A stretch of 64,000 nucleotides of DNA from Symsagittifera roscoffensis. Lineage: Eukaryota; Xenacoelomorpha; Acoela; Convolutidae. Every line of letters starts with the position of its first letter. Position 1 is the stretch's first letter. The notes beneath the pieces were generated by a model that saw only the letters and a program-made list of their open reading frames with translations, did not search any database and was not told the origin of the DNA. The position numbers and the translations under genes are program-made. Shown piece after piece: positions 39,710-52,200 of the stretch. Location of the stretch: the NCBI RefSeq assembly GCF_963678635.1, contig NC_087070.1:15811840-15875839 (forward strand), read 5' to 3'.

Positions 39710-42700
39710 AGTTACAAAAAAAGGAAAGCTGCCGGTTTCGCAGTGGGATTCAATTCAATGTGAAGTTCTTTTCAAAATGCCGTTATTTTGTATGAGTAAG
39801 ATTTCAAAAAAATTGTTCATGTTTGTTGCAAGCAACGTTGAACTCCCGTGTTTCCAAAAAGTGACCTGATAAATCCCCTGTGCAGTTAGTGTTGTATAGT
39901 TCATCTACACTCGTACACACTGTGTCGTGTAATTTGCTAATGCCCTTGATAGTCCAAGAAGAAAAAAAGATTGAATTTCTTTGCCATAAAGTACTGAAAT
40001 TTTGAATTATGACTGCACGCTAACGCCCAAGAAAACATAATTGGTTTGAAAACAAAAAAAAAGAGAGAAACTTTAACAAAAAAATAAAATCATGTAAAAA
40101 AATGACTGTTCTCAAGTCCACAACAGTTTCCTTACGAAAAGTGCGATCCTGAGAACTTATTTTTCAATTGAACCTTTAACTTAATTTTGAATTGATGGTT
40201 TTCAAGAAAAGTGAAAAGTAACCCTCAAATATTAAAAAGAAACATTTAAAGACCGTAACTTTTTTCTGCTACTATAAAGGCTTACCCAATTTTGCAGGAT
40301 ATTTTTTCTCAATTGTTGTGTTCGACTGAACCCTTTATTTCAGATTTGGGAGAAAGGTACTTTTCCAGAAAAATCAGAGCAAACAAAAATGAACGAAATT
40401 TCATAAAATCTCTATTTTCTGGGGCTGCAATTTCTTTTTCTTCAAAATTTAAGGCGTAGCTTTTTTAACAGAGATAATTTCCCGAAACAGTTGAATCGAT
40501 TGCAAATATTTTCACAATTCCAGATTCGGAAGGGTCTTTTTTGAAAAATTAGAATATTTCAAAAACAGTCAAATGTCTCAAAACTACACTCATTGAGGCT
40601 TTCCAAGGCCGTAGGGAGAATCGTAAGTAGAAAAAGACTAGACTGGCAGAATATACAAACACAGGGCAGCAGTGGATTTTATCATTAGTATTACCCTTTT
40701 GAAGAGCGGTTATTTTATATTTTTGAAAAACTATCTTCAAAAAATTTGCTAGGAGTGAAAGTTTTCCACAGAATCAATTTTTTAAAGGTAATGAACGTAG
40801 TGAGTACTCTTATATAGATCTTGCTGATTTTTTTTCAGGAAAAACTCTTAAAATTTGTTCACGCTCATTTCTGTTTTTTCGCGATTTGACTTGTGATTTC
40901 TTTTTAAGTTCACTTGAACAGCAAAATTGTAAAGTTCACGAAAAACGTGATCGACGTCTAATTTCGAAAATGATAATTAATTATCAGATTTCCCAACGTA
41001 ATAAAAATGTTACCTATTGATCTAATTTTATCAATTTGGGTTGATATTAACAAAAAAATTGTCCATCACAAATTATTTTACAAATTTAAAGAGCTTTAAG
41101 GCAATCTAATTTTTTCTCCAGAGTTCAAAAATTGAAGTTGTTTGAAAAAAAAGACAAGTCGTTTTTTTTTCAGATTTCTTGCGTTCATTACTCCTTTCTA
41201 TCTTTCAGTTGGGTATGTTTGTTCTTGACGCAAAATTTTTAGCGCCCTTTGTTACTTTTACCGATACAGCAAAAGTTAAAAGCGAAAGTTACCGATAAAG
41301 CGAAAGTTTTCTAAAGAGTTAATGTATTTATTTATGACGCAAAACGTTAACGGAACTGTTACCGTCTATCATGTTTTTTTTTCAAATTCTTATTCAAATA
41401 GATTTTTAGACATTTGAATCATGATTATTCATCTTTTGGCGTTAATAGTTCCAAGATGGATCCAGCTAACGGCTGATTTACCCGTTGGGCAAAAAATTGT
41501 ATTCTTCTTTTTTTTTTTCAGAACATCAAATTTTTGTTTGCAAATTTTTTGTTAGTAATTCAACGAATGCAAATTAAATGAGAGAGCAAACTTCCCCAAA
41601 TTTAGAAGAAAAGTCTGTCCTAATTTTTTCTTAATTTGCTTCATTAAACGTACTGCAATTCGTCGACCTTATTCCCAACAGTAGATAACTAATCGAAAAA
41701 AAAACGCCCATGAAACCTACTTTCAGTTAGTTCAAGCAACTTTAACGCTAAAGCACAAAACCAGAAACTTTGTCACTCTATCGAATCGACTTTTGGAGGT
41801 TGTAGACTAGGTCAAAAACAACATTTTACGATATTGAAAAAACCCTTATTGAACTTTATAGAACGTATTTAATGCTAATACGCGAACCTGCCATGATAGT
41901 TTAAAATAAAACTTAAGACATCGAAAAAAGGAAATTTTGACTCGTAACTTCTGGTTTTTGAACTTCTGGTTCTTGTTGAACAAAAACTAAATTTTACAGT
42001 ACGGGGCAATACAATTAATAGAAAAACTTTGAAAAATTTTTAAACGTCAACTATAGAAACAATTTACTCAACTTATGTTACTACTTTGCATTGAATGCTT
42101 CAAAAAAATTTTTTTACTGGTAATACAATTTTCAAACTAATTATGAAAATTTTTTGAAAATTTAAAAAATAAATTTTTTTATCTGTTCACGGATGTATTG
42201 AAATTGTTAACAAAAAATTATATTACTGTCAATAACATGATACACAAAATTCTGGGGAAGTTATGTACCGATTAAGTAGTATATAATCGTACCGATTAAG
42301 TAACCGTTTCGATTTAGTATGTAATCGTACCAATTATGTACCGATTAGGTTACATAATGCACACAAAAAAAAGTTGAAATAATTTGAGCACAAGATTTGT
42401 TTTGCGCTTAATAAGTTTACAACCACTTTTTGATACAATTTCTAAACAAACTGTTTTATAAAAATTACAAACTACTTAATCGGTATCGCCATTGAAAAAA
42501 GTTAGACGTACAGTTTCTATTTGAAGAATTTTGTTTTCTATTTTGAAAGTTTTTATTTTGCAAAAAAAATTTATCTTCACAGAGGTGAAGCTGATCTCCG
42601 TACCACTTGCGATACAAAACAAGAGAGCAGCTTAGTCGAAAAAAATTGAACCTTTTTTTGGTTTTGGTGGAAGTGAGTTTTTGTTTTCTTTGTATCCTGC

Positions 42701-44230
42701 AGTTTTTGCAGTGTCGGAGAAATCATGATACAAAAATGCATAACAATTTTTGGAATTTTTTAGCCAGAATTTGAGAATTAAAAACTTCAAAATTCAAAAT
42801 TTTCTGCAGTAAAATTTTTGAAATTTCTTTGAATTTTTCAAACCATTTTTTTCTCGTCTTTCTTGTCATTTTTCTAAAAACACTGCATATTTTACTATGA
42901 AAGTCGAATATGGTTGGCACTTTCTGTGCTACTTTACTTGCACAGTAACTAAATTGTTTGAAGTTAAATTAAATTGCTTGAATTACTGCTGCGATATAAA
43001 CAGCGATGGTTTTGAAGACTGTTACCTGCAATAACTGAAAAAAATACCGGAAATTTTTAGAAATCAAACAGAACTTTTTGACAGGAAGCCATATTTTTGA
43101 TAGTTATCAAAATTTCTTTCAAACTCTGTTTTTGCTGTCTGAGTAATGAAATAATTTTTTTAAATTTATCACAAACTTAGGTATTTGAAAAATTTTAAAA
43201 AATAACTCAAACTTTTTCCAAACCTATTTTCTCTTAAGAAATTTTTGTAAATTTTTATTTTTCTGAGGAGTTGTAACCTGTGCTGTTGTTTTTCAATTTG
43301 TGCTCAAAAAGGAAAGCCTGGCCAATCTGCCGTTTGAAAATGGTTCATGATTTCTCCTATACTTTTGTAAAATCCAGTACAACTTGTTATTGACATTTTT
43401 AATAGCAGTTTCAACCTTCGTTTTCATTGGCCAAAACAGTTTTTAAATCTTCCAAGTTTAAAACTCAACACAAATTTTAGCATTATTTTTATTGGTGTAA
43501 GGTGCCTTAAAACTGGTAAATAACTTTCAAAGGAAGAAACCAATATTAGAAAGAAAATAAAAGTCAAAACATTCAAACCAAAAATTAAGCTTGAAAAAAA
43601 TTTCAGGCTTTTTCTTGAAAAAAAGAACTACACGACCTGAATCAGTGAGTCCAATTTGTTAACTTAAACTTAAAGACTGTTTGGCAAACGCTTCTAACAA
43701 TTACCAATTGTTTTGAAGAGGATTATACTAGCAAAAAGTTCAGCGTGACTGCAACTGACGTTTCAATAAGAATGTGACGTTTCACAATCGCTCCAAAAAT
43801 TAGCGATGATTCCATTTGTGATTTGCACACTATATCCAAAAAATCCGAAATTGCGCGGTAAATTAAAAAATCCAGCAGAAAACTGAAAAATAGAGAATAT
43901 CATTATTAAAATAAAAATGTATCAAAAATAAAAAAAAACTATTTTTCAATAAAAACATCCAGAAAAAGATAGAATCAATTAAAAAAATAAAAGTGGAAAA
44001 CACAAAAAAATCAAATTATTTCAGAAAACCATAGTTTTTGAAAAATTAGGAACGTTTTGAAAAATAAGTGCGATCTGGAGGGGAGCATGAAAAATGTGTT
44101 TTCCTTGAAAGTACTCTAAGTTAGGCCACTATGTCGATGAAATAAAAGTCGAAACAATTTGGGCCTAATCAAAATTTTGAGCTAGAAAAAAACTACAAAG
44201 AAAAAACACGGAAAACAAAATAGTAAAATT
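39710..44230. other. AT-rich intergenic DNA, nothing recognised
   Basis: No supported exon, RNA gene or bounded repeat. A short block at 42250-42350 repeats ACCGATTAAGTA three to four times. Confidence 0.35.
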
Positions 44231-44470
44231 ACAAATTGCTGAAGTAAATCAAAAAACTGCAACGGCAATTACGAAACAATACGCACTACAAACATTACGC
44301 ACTGGCAACTAAACCGACTAAACATAGGCAGACAAATAATAGGCCGGCTCTTACTTTGAAACAGACTTTTTGCCGTTTGAAAAAAAAGTTCGTGGTCAGA
44401 TCAAACTCGGGAGCTTTGCCGTCCTAGGCGTATTAGCTGACTACAGACTAAGCATGCCGGTGACAAAAAA
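44230..44470 (-). repeat. tRNA-derived SINE, copy 4
   Basis: The minus strand reads GCTTAGTCTGTAGTCAGC (A-box region), a B-box-like CCGAGTTTGATCTGACC, then TATTTGTCTGCCTATG and AGTCGGTTTAGTTGCC, matching copy 1. The tail GATTTACTTCAGCAATTTG matches copy 3. Confidence 0.7.
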
Positions 44471-44604
44471 TTTGAATTAATTCTGATCCAAGATACCAAG
44501 TGATTATGTTACACTAATTGTAAACCCAAAAAATACACCAATTACTTACACTTGCTAAGCTCAAGAGCAATTATTAATATATGCTAGAAAATAATGAAGC
44601 CAAA

Positions 44605-45070
44605 ATTAACAAGGATAGCCGGTTACTGTGCAAGTAGCATAGAATGTTAAGACCATAATTTAAAAAAATTCAACAATAAAGTTTTTTTCAAATTAAGGTA
44701 CTTTTTTCTGCGTAGTGTGATAAAAAGATGTGAACGAAAAACTAGATAAAAATTCAAAAAAATTTCAAAATATACCAAAAAATTTTCTTAAAAAATCCTT
44801 AAGTAAATAAAGAAGCTTCTTGTGACATAAATTTTTTATCAATTAACAAATTAATTTCAGCGTAATTCTTGATTATTTGATAAAAGCCAAAATGACTCAT
44901 TTTTGGGGTAACATTTTGGTTGAGACATTAGGAGAAAAAATTGCACCATATAAATTCTGATGAAATTCTAGATAACTTTTGCTTAATTTTAACTCTTTTT
45001 GTCTAATTTTCTTTTTTTTTGTCCAACTTTAACCCAAATTGAGAAAAACGCGTTTGAAAATTCAAGTTTT
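44605..45070 (+). repeat. Dispersed repeat family A, copy 2
   Basis: Starts AAGGATAGCCGGTTACTGTG with CAAGTAGCATAGAATGTT following; the next block TTTTTTCTGCGTAGTGTGAT also matches copy 1. The 3' half is diverged. Confidence 0.65.
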
Positions 45071-45781
45071 GTTCGTTTTGTCCAGATAATTTAAATCAGC
45101 ACTATTTACGTAACTTTCAGCAGATGAATTTCAATGGAACTCGAAAAAAGCATTCATACCTAAGTGCATTCTTAAATGCATTATAATGTTTGATTGCACA
45201 TCTGTAGTTATTAGAGCTTTTAGACTTTTTACTGAAATGAAAAAAAAACAAAAAAATCACTAAGACCTATATACGAGTCTTCACTACGTTAATTACTCAG
45301 GAAATGCAGGAATGTATAGAGCACTCATCGAAATAATTTAGATGTTAGGCCTACACATCATCCAAGAGAGCACATTAGCAAATTTACTAATTCTAATTTT
45401 CGCCATTCTGCGAATAAAATGATTAACAGCGAAAAAATGAATTGAAATGTTACAATACCGTTGCCTATCGCATGAGTAATAAAAGCAAAAACTTTCAAAG
45501 TAAATGTTTGCTTCAAATATTTCATGCTTAGTTGAAGACATGATAATTTGAAAATTGTTTTTACTAATAACAATAAGAGAATGCATTATGTCTTTACATT
45601 ACTTTTTGAGGACTAAAAAAGTTAAACAATAATATATCGTGTCTAATTTTTATTGTAGTGATTCAAAAAACGTTTGCTTTAGTTTCTGCATGTTTTGATG
45701 CTATTATTCAGATGTAAAATTGCGGTTAGTCGAAAACATGAGATTTAAGAGCAAAAATCAATTCAACGTTGTTTTCTGATT

Positions 45782-45787
45782 TTTATT
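45782..45787 (-). terminator. Candidate poly(A) signal of DNAI1
   Basis: AATAAA on the minus strand about 240 nt after the DNAI1 stop codon. Other AT-rich hexamers lie nearby, so this is only a candidate. Confidence 0.35.
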
Positions 45788-46029
45788 GAACAAATTTTGA
45801 TTTTCGAATAGTTTTACTAAAGATCATTTATCTATTTACATTTTTGATAGATACAATTTCAACCTCTATGATCATTAGAAAAGTATCTAATTATCTGAAG
45901 AAAATGGCGTAAATGATGTGATAATTTTCAGCTGCAGTTTAAGACCAAAAACAGCAACTAGAATTGCAACAATAAGAACCGTAAAACAATAGAACTATTT
46001 TTTTTTTCGGTTTTGACGGCCGAATTGAG

Positions 46030-46216
46030 TTAAGTCGATGAAGAGTCCTTGAGCTTTTCTGGTTCTCTGACGAGTGATAAGAGCTTCTCCATCTTTTCGA
46101 ACTCCTTTGTCTTTTTGTCGTCTTTCGGCGCTTTGGCCGCGTCTGTGGTCATTAGTTTTCGCTCTTTCGGCATTTTTCTCAAGTTTGGAGACAGTTTAAC
46201 ACTTTGCACGTAACCC
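46030..46216 (-). CDS. DNAI1: DNAI1 exon l (last)
   Basis: Acceptor TTTTTTCAG, 1 nt plus 61 codons and TAA. Encodes [15 protein letters not shown], then a Lys/Asp-rich segment and [15 protein letters not shown], the conserved DNAI1 C-terminus. Confidence 0.94.
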
Positions 46217-49200
46217 CTGAAAAAAGCAAAAATGAGGGAAAGTTCCAAAAAAGTCGATGGTTTCCTTAATGAAGCACACGATAGGTTCTGGAATGCAAGT
46301 AAACAAAAGAATTTTGGAATGAAATGGTGAACAATAGGGCAGTTAGGTAAAAAAAAAAAAGCGGAGCTTAGAAATGAGCTGAATGGAGCTTAATTAAAAC
46401 AACGAAACCACGGGGTTGGTTAACTTGGGAGTCACTGGAGTGAGGTAATGCCAGGGTATGGGGGCTGCTAGAAGTAAAAATCGGGGTCAGGGTTTGCTGC
46501 GGATGGAAGGGGGGGTGTACGTACCTGTCGTCTCCTATGATGAGTACTGGGTGTTTTGGGTTGAACTGGATGTGTGTGAGTCTGGTCTTCTTCTTCTTGG
46601 CCACCATCTGACGACACACCTCCTCGTACTTGTTCACACTCAAGTCAAACACATACACCTGATATAGACACATAAACACACAAACACATCGTTAACAAGC
46701 AGCATAGAAAGTTCCGACCATATTAAAAAAAACTACAATTTTTTTTTCAAATTGCGTCGTCTTTTGTTTTTGATGCGATGAAAGACTCTAAATGAAAGCC
46801 TAAAAATTCGATAATTAAAAAAATCAGGGAAATTTGACAACAGTTTTTCACTTACAAAAAAAAAATAAATAAAAAAAACTATTCGAACATTTCAATTTTT
46901 GCAGAATTTTTTTTAACTCGTTTTTAAACTTTTTCAAACCGGTTTTTCTCGACAGAGGAAAAATTTTTTGCCAATTTTTAAATGCCGTGGTACCTGATTT
47001 TGATTATTTGATGATCATTTTTGGTACCTGATTTTGCGTGAAAAAAAACAAAAAGAAACAAGGATAGCCGGTTACTGTGCGAATAGCATAGAATATTCCG
47101 ACAGTCTTAAAAATGCAACAAATAAGTTTTTTTCAAATTATTGTGTCGTGTTTTTGGCATGGTGTTATAAAGTGTCTGAAAGAAAAACTAAAGCTTGGAC
47201 ATATTCGACAATGATAGTAAAATAAGCAAACTGGAAAACAATTTGCGTAACAACAAGACTAAAAAACCACAAGAAATCAAAAAAAGTAAAAAAATTTTTT
47301 GTAGTTATTCGAATTTTTGAAGTTTTGATTCTAAAAAACAGCTGAAATTCTCAAAAAAAAACTGAATTTACTCGAATAAAATAAGTTTATATGGCCTAAA
47401 TTAAGGTATTAAGATTTTTAAGTCATTAAAATAAGATTCTATTGTAAATCTGCTCGCTCGCTTTATTCGCTCGAATTAAGAGAAAAAATCAAAAATTTCA
47501 AACCGGTTTTTCTCGAACCTTGAATCACGACTGAAAGGGCTTTAATATGATATATCACTCAGCTCTCTCCGATGATTATTTGTGGTAGCTGATTTTGCGT
47601 GGAAAATAAAAGAAAGAAAAAAAGAAGAAAAAACAACTAAAACACACGAATACAAAGTTCCTCCCCATTTTTCAAATGGTGGAACAACACGGATAGCACA
47701 GAATGTTCCGACCATAGTCTTGGAAAAAAAGTTCAATTGTATTTAAATTACTGTCATTTTTTTCTGGTGTGATAAAAAGATCTGAACAAAAAAGTAGAAC
47801 GTCAAAGAGGCTAATTGAAAAACAGTTTTTGCAGAAAAATGACTAGAAACACGAAAACAAAATGTAAAAAGTAAATAGCATAAATAAGCTATTTTAAGCC
47901 TGCACGCTCGACTTATTAGATCGAAATTAGGCCTAAAATAATAAAAAATTCAACCCGGTTTTTCTCGACAATTTTGACGTCGTTCGAAAATTTTTGACGT
48001 CTTTCGAATCACGAATGAAAGGGCTTAAATATGATATATAACTCAACCCATTTCGATGATTATTTGTGGCACATGATTTTGCTTGGAAAACAAAAAAAGT
48101 GAACTGAAACACTCCTGATTATAAAGTTCCTCCACATTTTTCAAATAGTCGGAACAAAACTAAAACACGCCTGAATACAAAGTTCTTCCCCACTTTCAGT
48201 GTCGGAACAAAAAGATACCATAAGCAGCATTTAATGTTCCTCAAATTAATGCTCCAACGAAGATGCTTCCAAAAAATGAAACAGAGAAACCCGTATCACA
48301 CGGGAAGCAAATGACTTCAACAACCCTACCAGTCACATATGCACAAATAATGCAGAATAAGGCAGAAATTTTTTTCGCCTTATTTTAACGCAGAAATTTT
48401 TTTCGGAATTTCAAAAAGCTGCTCGAATCACGACTCAAAGGGGTTTCAATATCATATATAACTCAACTGTATTAATTGTGATCAGAAGTGGGAGCGGACC
48501 CCTTAATTGTGATTTAAGGAGGAGCGGACCCCCCCCCCTCAGGGATTTAACCCACACTGACCCAAAGGGTCCTCCCTTTGGTAAGATTTTAGGACATTAG
48601 ATTTTGGCTGACTGACACCAAATTTTTCTTAAGGCGCCATCATACACTAATTTTGAGGGGCAGCACGCGCCGAAAACGCAGTTTTTTGGTCGAAATTTTC
48701 CAAAAATTTCCTGAAAACGCGTTTTTTTACTAGTTTTTTTCGAAAATTTGCCAACGACGCAGAAAATCTTGTCAACATGGGGTAAAGCCTACAAAAAAGT
48801 CAACAAAATTTTCAAAATTTTAACTGAAAATCCTACCCCCTTACTTTCGATGGTGATAAAAATGATTTGTAAGTCGGCATGACAATCTTTTACTTTGTGC
48901 TTAGCTAACCCGTGCCGTCCAACATTACTTACGTTTCCGTCGGCAGTGACGGCTGCGAACACGGTGGAAGAGTAGGGAGCCCAGGCCACATCCCCGACTG
49001 CGCTGTTCAAGTCAAACACGAACATCGGCTCCCTACAACACACAGAGACTAATAAAATATCAACATTGTTGAATGAAGTCAATTCGAGGGAATAAAGAAG
49101 CAATTAAAAAATTACCATTGTGAAAAAAAAACAGGAATATAATTTGAAATTAAATTACTGCTCTTTATTGTGCGCGAAACCAGATCAATGAAAAAAAAAA

Positions 49201-52200
49201 CAAACGCGAGGAACAGTTGAAACAATTTGTTTAAGCGTTTGCAGTTACAACGAACAAAAAGTAAAAGGTTGCGCTTACTTTTTGTGGTAAGTGTAGTCCC
49301 ATATCTTCACACTCCAGTCGGCTGAACATGTCATGAATATCTTGGAGTGGAATGGGTTCCACACTGCCTTGTACACCCCCATGTAGTGGGCCTGCACAGT
49401 GTCCAGGTACTGGCTAGAGAAGGCCTTGCTACAAGTGCGCACTTTACCATCCTCAGTGCCCACAAGGTACAGGTAGTCCAGGTCTCCGTGGAATGCCATA
49501 GCTGTGCCGGACTCTGGAACAAAAACCAAACTTTCATGTTTTTCTGGAAACTCTTGTCTTGAAAAATAAAACAAAAAAAAACTGAAAATGTATTTCACAA
49601 CTAAACAGTTAAAAAGTATATCATAATCAAATAGAACAACTTGGAATACAATACATAGCTGTGCCAGACTCTAGAATGACGCAACAATCAATTTTTATTG
49701 AATTTACTGTTTCAAAGTCGAAACTGTTGAGCAAACATATTACTATAGCAAGTACTTAAACAGACTTCATACTCAGTTTAAACACCGACTCTGACTGTGA
49801 ATATAATGTTTGAAAGCCTGGCCATTTACAAATTATACAAATGATACCCCACAAGATGCTGATTAGAAACGCGATATGTAGAACCAGGGGCGGATCTAGG
49901 ATTTTCTCGGGGGGGGGGGGGGATTCTAGGATTCTCGGATCTAGGATTTTATCGAAAATTTTGTCGACCTTTTTTTAGGTCGACCAAATTGATTTTTCGA
50001 GCTCTACGAAAGCACTAAAAAGTCTGTTTTTGCCTAATTTTCTGCGCCGCAGTCAAAAAAAAAATTGGCCAGAAAAAGCGTTTTTAAGCAATTTTTGGAA
50101 AAATTTTGCCAAAAAATCGCATTTTTTCGGCGCGCGCTTCCCCCTCAAAATTAAAAATTAGTATATATTGGCGCCAAAGGCGCTTTTAGAAAAATTTTAG
50201 GGTCCGTCACCAAAACTGGATATCTCAAAATAGTACAAAGGTGGGACCCTTTGGGTCGGCAGGGGGTCGAATCCCTGAGAGGGAAGGGGGGGGGCGTCCC
50301 CCTCCCCCTAAATCCGCCCCTGTGTAGAAAAATTTTTACTTTCTCACCTAGAGCGGGCTGGTCGACACTTTGTGTGGCTTGAGGGTCCTGCAGAATCATC
50401 TTCACATTCTGTTTCAGTTCATTCTGCAATAAAGAAATCGTGTAACCGATACCAGCTGACTTGTTCATGCAGTAATCTTTCATAGCTGAACGTATCTATC
50501 AAAACCTCCATCAAAATTTTCCTGAAAGAGTTTTCGCGAAACTATTTTTAAAAAATATATATGAATTACGTCATCTAGTTTCTAAAAGTGACCAAAAAAG
50601 GCACTGGGTTGAAAGTTTGAACTTGTTTAAGCAAATGGAGTAATTTGCAGTCTGCTGAATCTGAACTGAATGGGATAAATGTGATGAAATTTATCAGGAG
50701 TGGATCTAGGTCAAGATTAAATCAAAATTGTGTTGAACCTTTTTAGGTTATCAATCCTCCCCTGTAATTAATGACTAGGGTGCTGACCTTGACAAGGGTC
50801 CAAGAGAGTACGTATCCGTCGGAGGAGATGGAGAAGAAGACCAAGTTGGTGTCTATGTCGTCCTTCTGCCAGTTGATCTGCCACACCGGGTCAGCATGCT
50901 TCGCTTCCGCACTACTCATTATAGGCGGCGCCTACACCATAATTCATTCGCATGTTTAACAAGGATAACCGGTCGCTGTGCAAGTAGCACAGAATGTTCC
51001 CACCATATTCGTAGAAAAAGTGTATTTTTTTTCGTTTCTTTTCTTCAAATTAGTGTGTATTTTAGTGCGTGGGATGATTTGAGAATTATAAAACCGCATA
51101 GAAACTTAGTGAAATAGACATTATCGACAGCATGTCTTAAAAAAGAAAACTTAGCACAAAGTTTTTCATTTTTTAAAGAAAACCTTTATTGCAAAGGAAG
51201 CACTGAATTATGCAACTTATTAGATCTAAACTTATTAAAATTAAGTTTTTTTTAACCTAAAAGACTAAATAAATGTGAAATTCCATATAACATTCGTTAT
51301 TCGATCGCTTTACTCGCTCGAATCGAAGTTTTTCTTGTCACAGGGACAACTCTTTGAAAATTATATAATGTACTTCGAATCATGACTGAAAGGGCTTTAA
51401 TTTGGTATATCACTCGATCCATTCAGATGATTATTTGTGTACCTGACTTAAGGTGAAAAAAAAAAGGATTTAAATTGTCGGAACGATAAAGAGATCGTCG
51501 GAACACGAGAGAGGATGACCAAGTTAAATAAATTTATATAAGTCAACCAGAATTCAGTATTAAAAAAATTCAATTTTTTCTTCATTAGCCTCCGGCCCTG
51601 CTAACTTCAGGGCCTTCATGAAGGAGTGTTAGTGTCATCTGTTTTGCCTTAGCATTTCTCATCTTAAGGAGGTGGATGACTTTGGGAACCCTCAGAACGT
51701 AACCGAAGGGGGATTCGAACGCACGAACACAAGAGCAAAATTGCCAATAAAGTTGTAACAACTCAGACAGTGTTTCGAACAGTTAAAGACTTTTTATCTG
51801 TTGGAAACTTTCTTCTACCATTTGGTCATACTGTCATTAGTTTTCCCCCACAAGGAGGGACTATATATGTCAAAGTATATCCGTTAACTGACGAAGTAAA
51901 TTAGAAAATTTGGTACTTAATTAGAAGTATCGTCTCATCGTTTTTGATGTATGCCGTTCAAAAAACCCGTTCAGAGTGTGGTTCCGCTAAACCACTTGAA
52001 ATCTAGACGTAGTTCAAGTGGATGAAAACAAAAAGAAAACATTTCTTCGTTTGACTAAGCGTTCAAGTTTTCTATAACATGAAATTATCAATTACCTGTT
52101 AACAGCTTTTCTGTCTGACTTTCATAAAGAACCATAAGTACTTTTTCAATACCAAACATCTAGACGAGGTGTTTAACGGGGACAGACTTCTAAATGAGTA

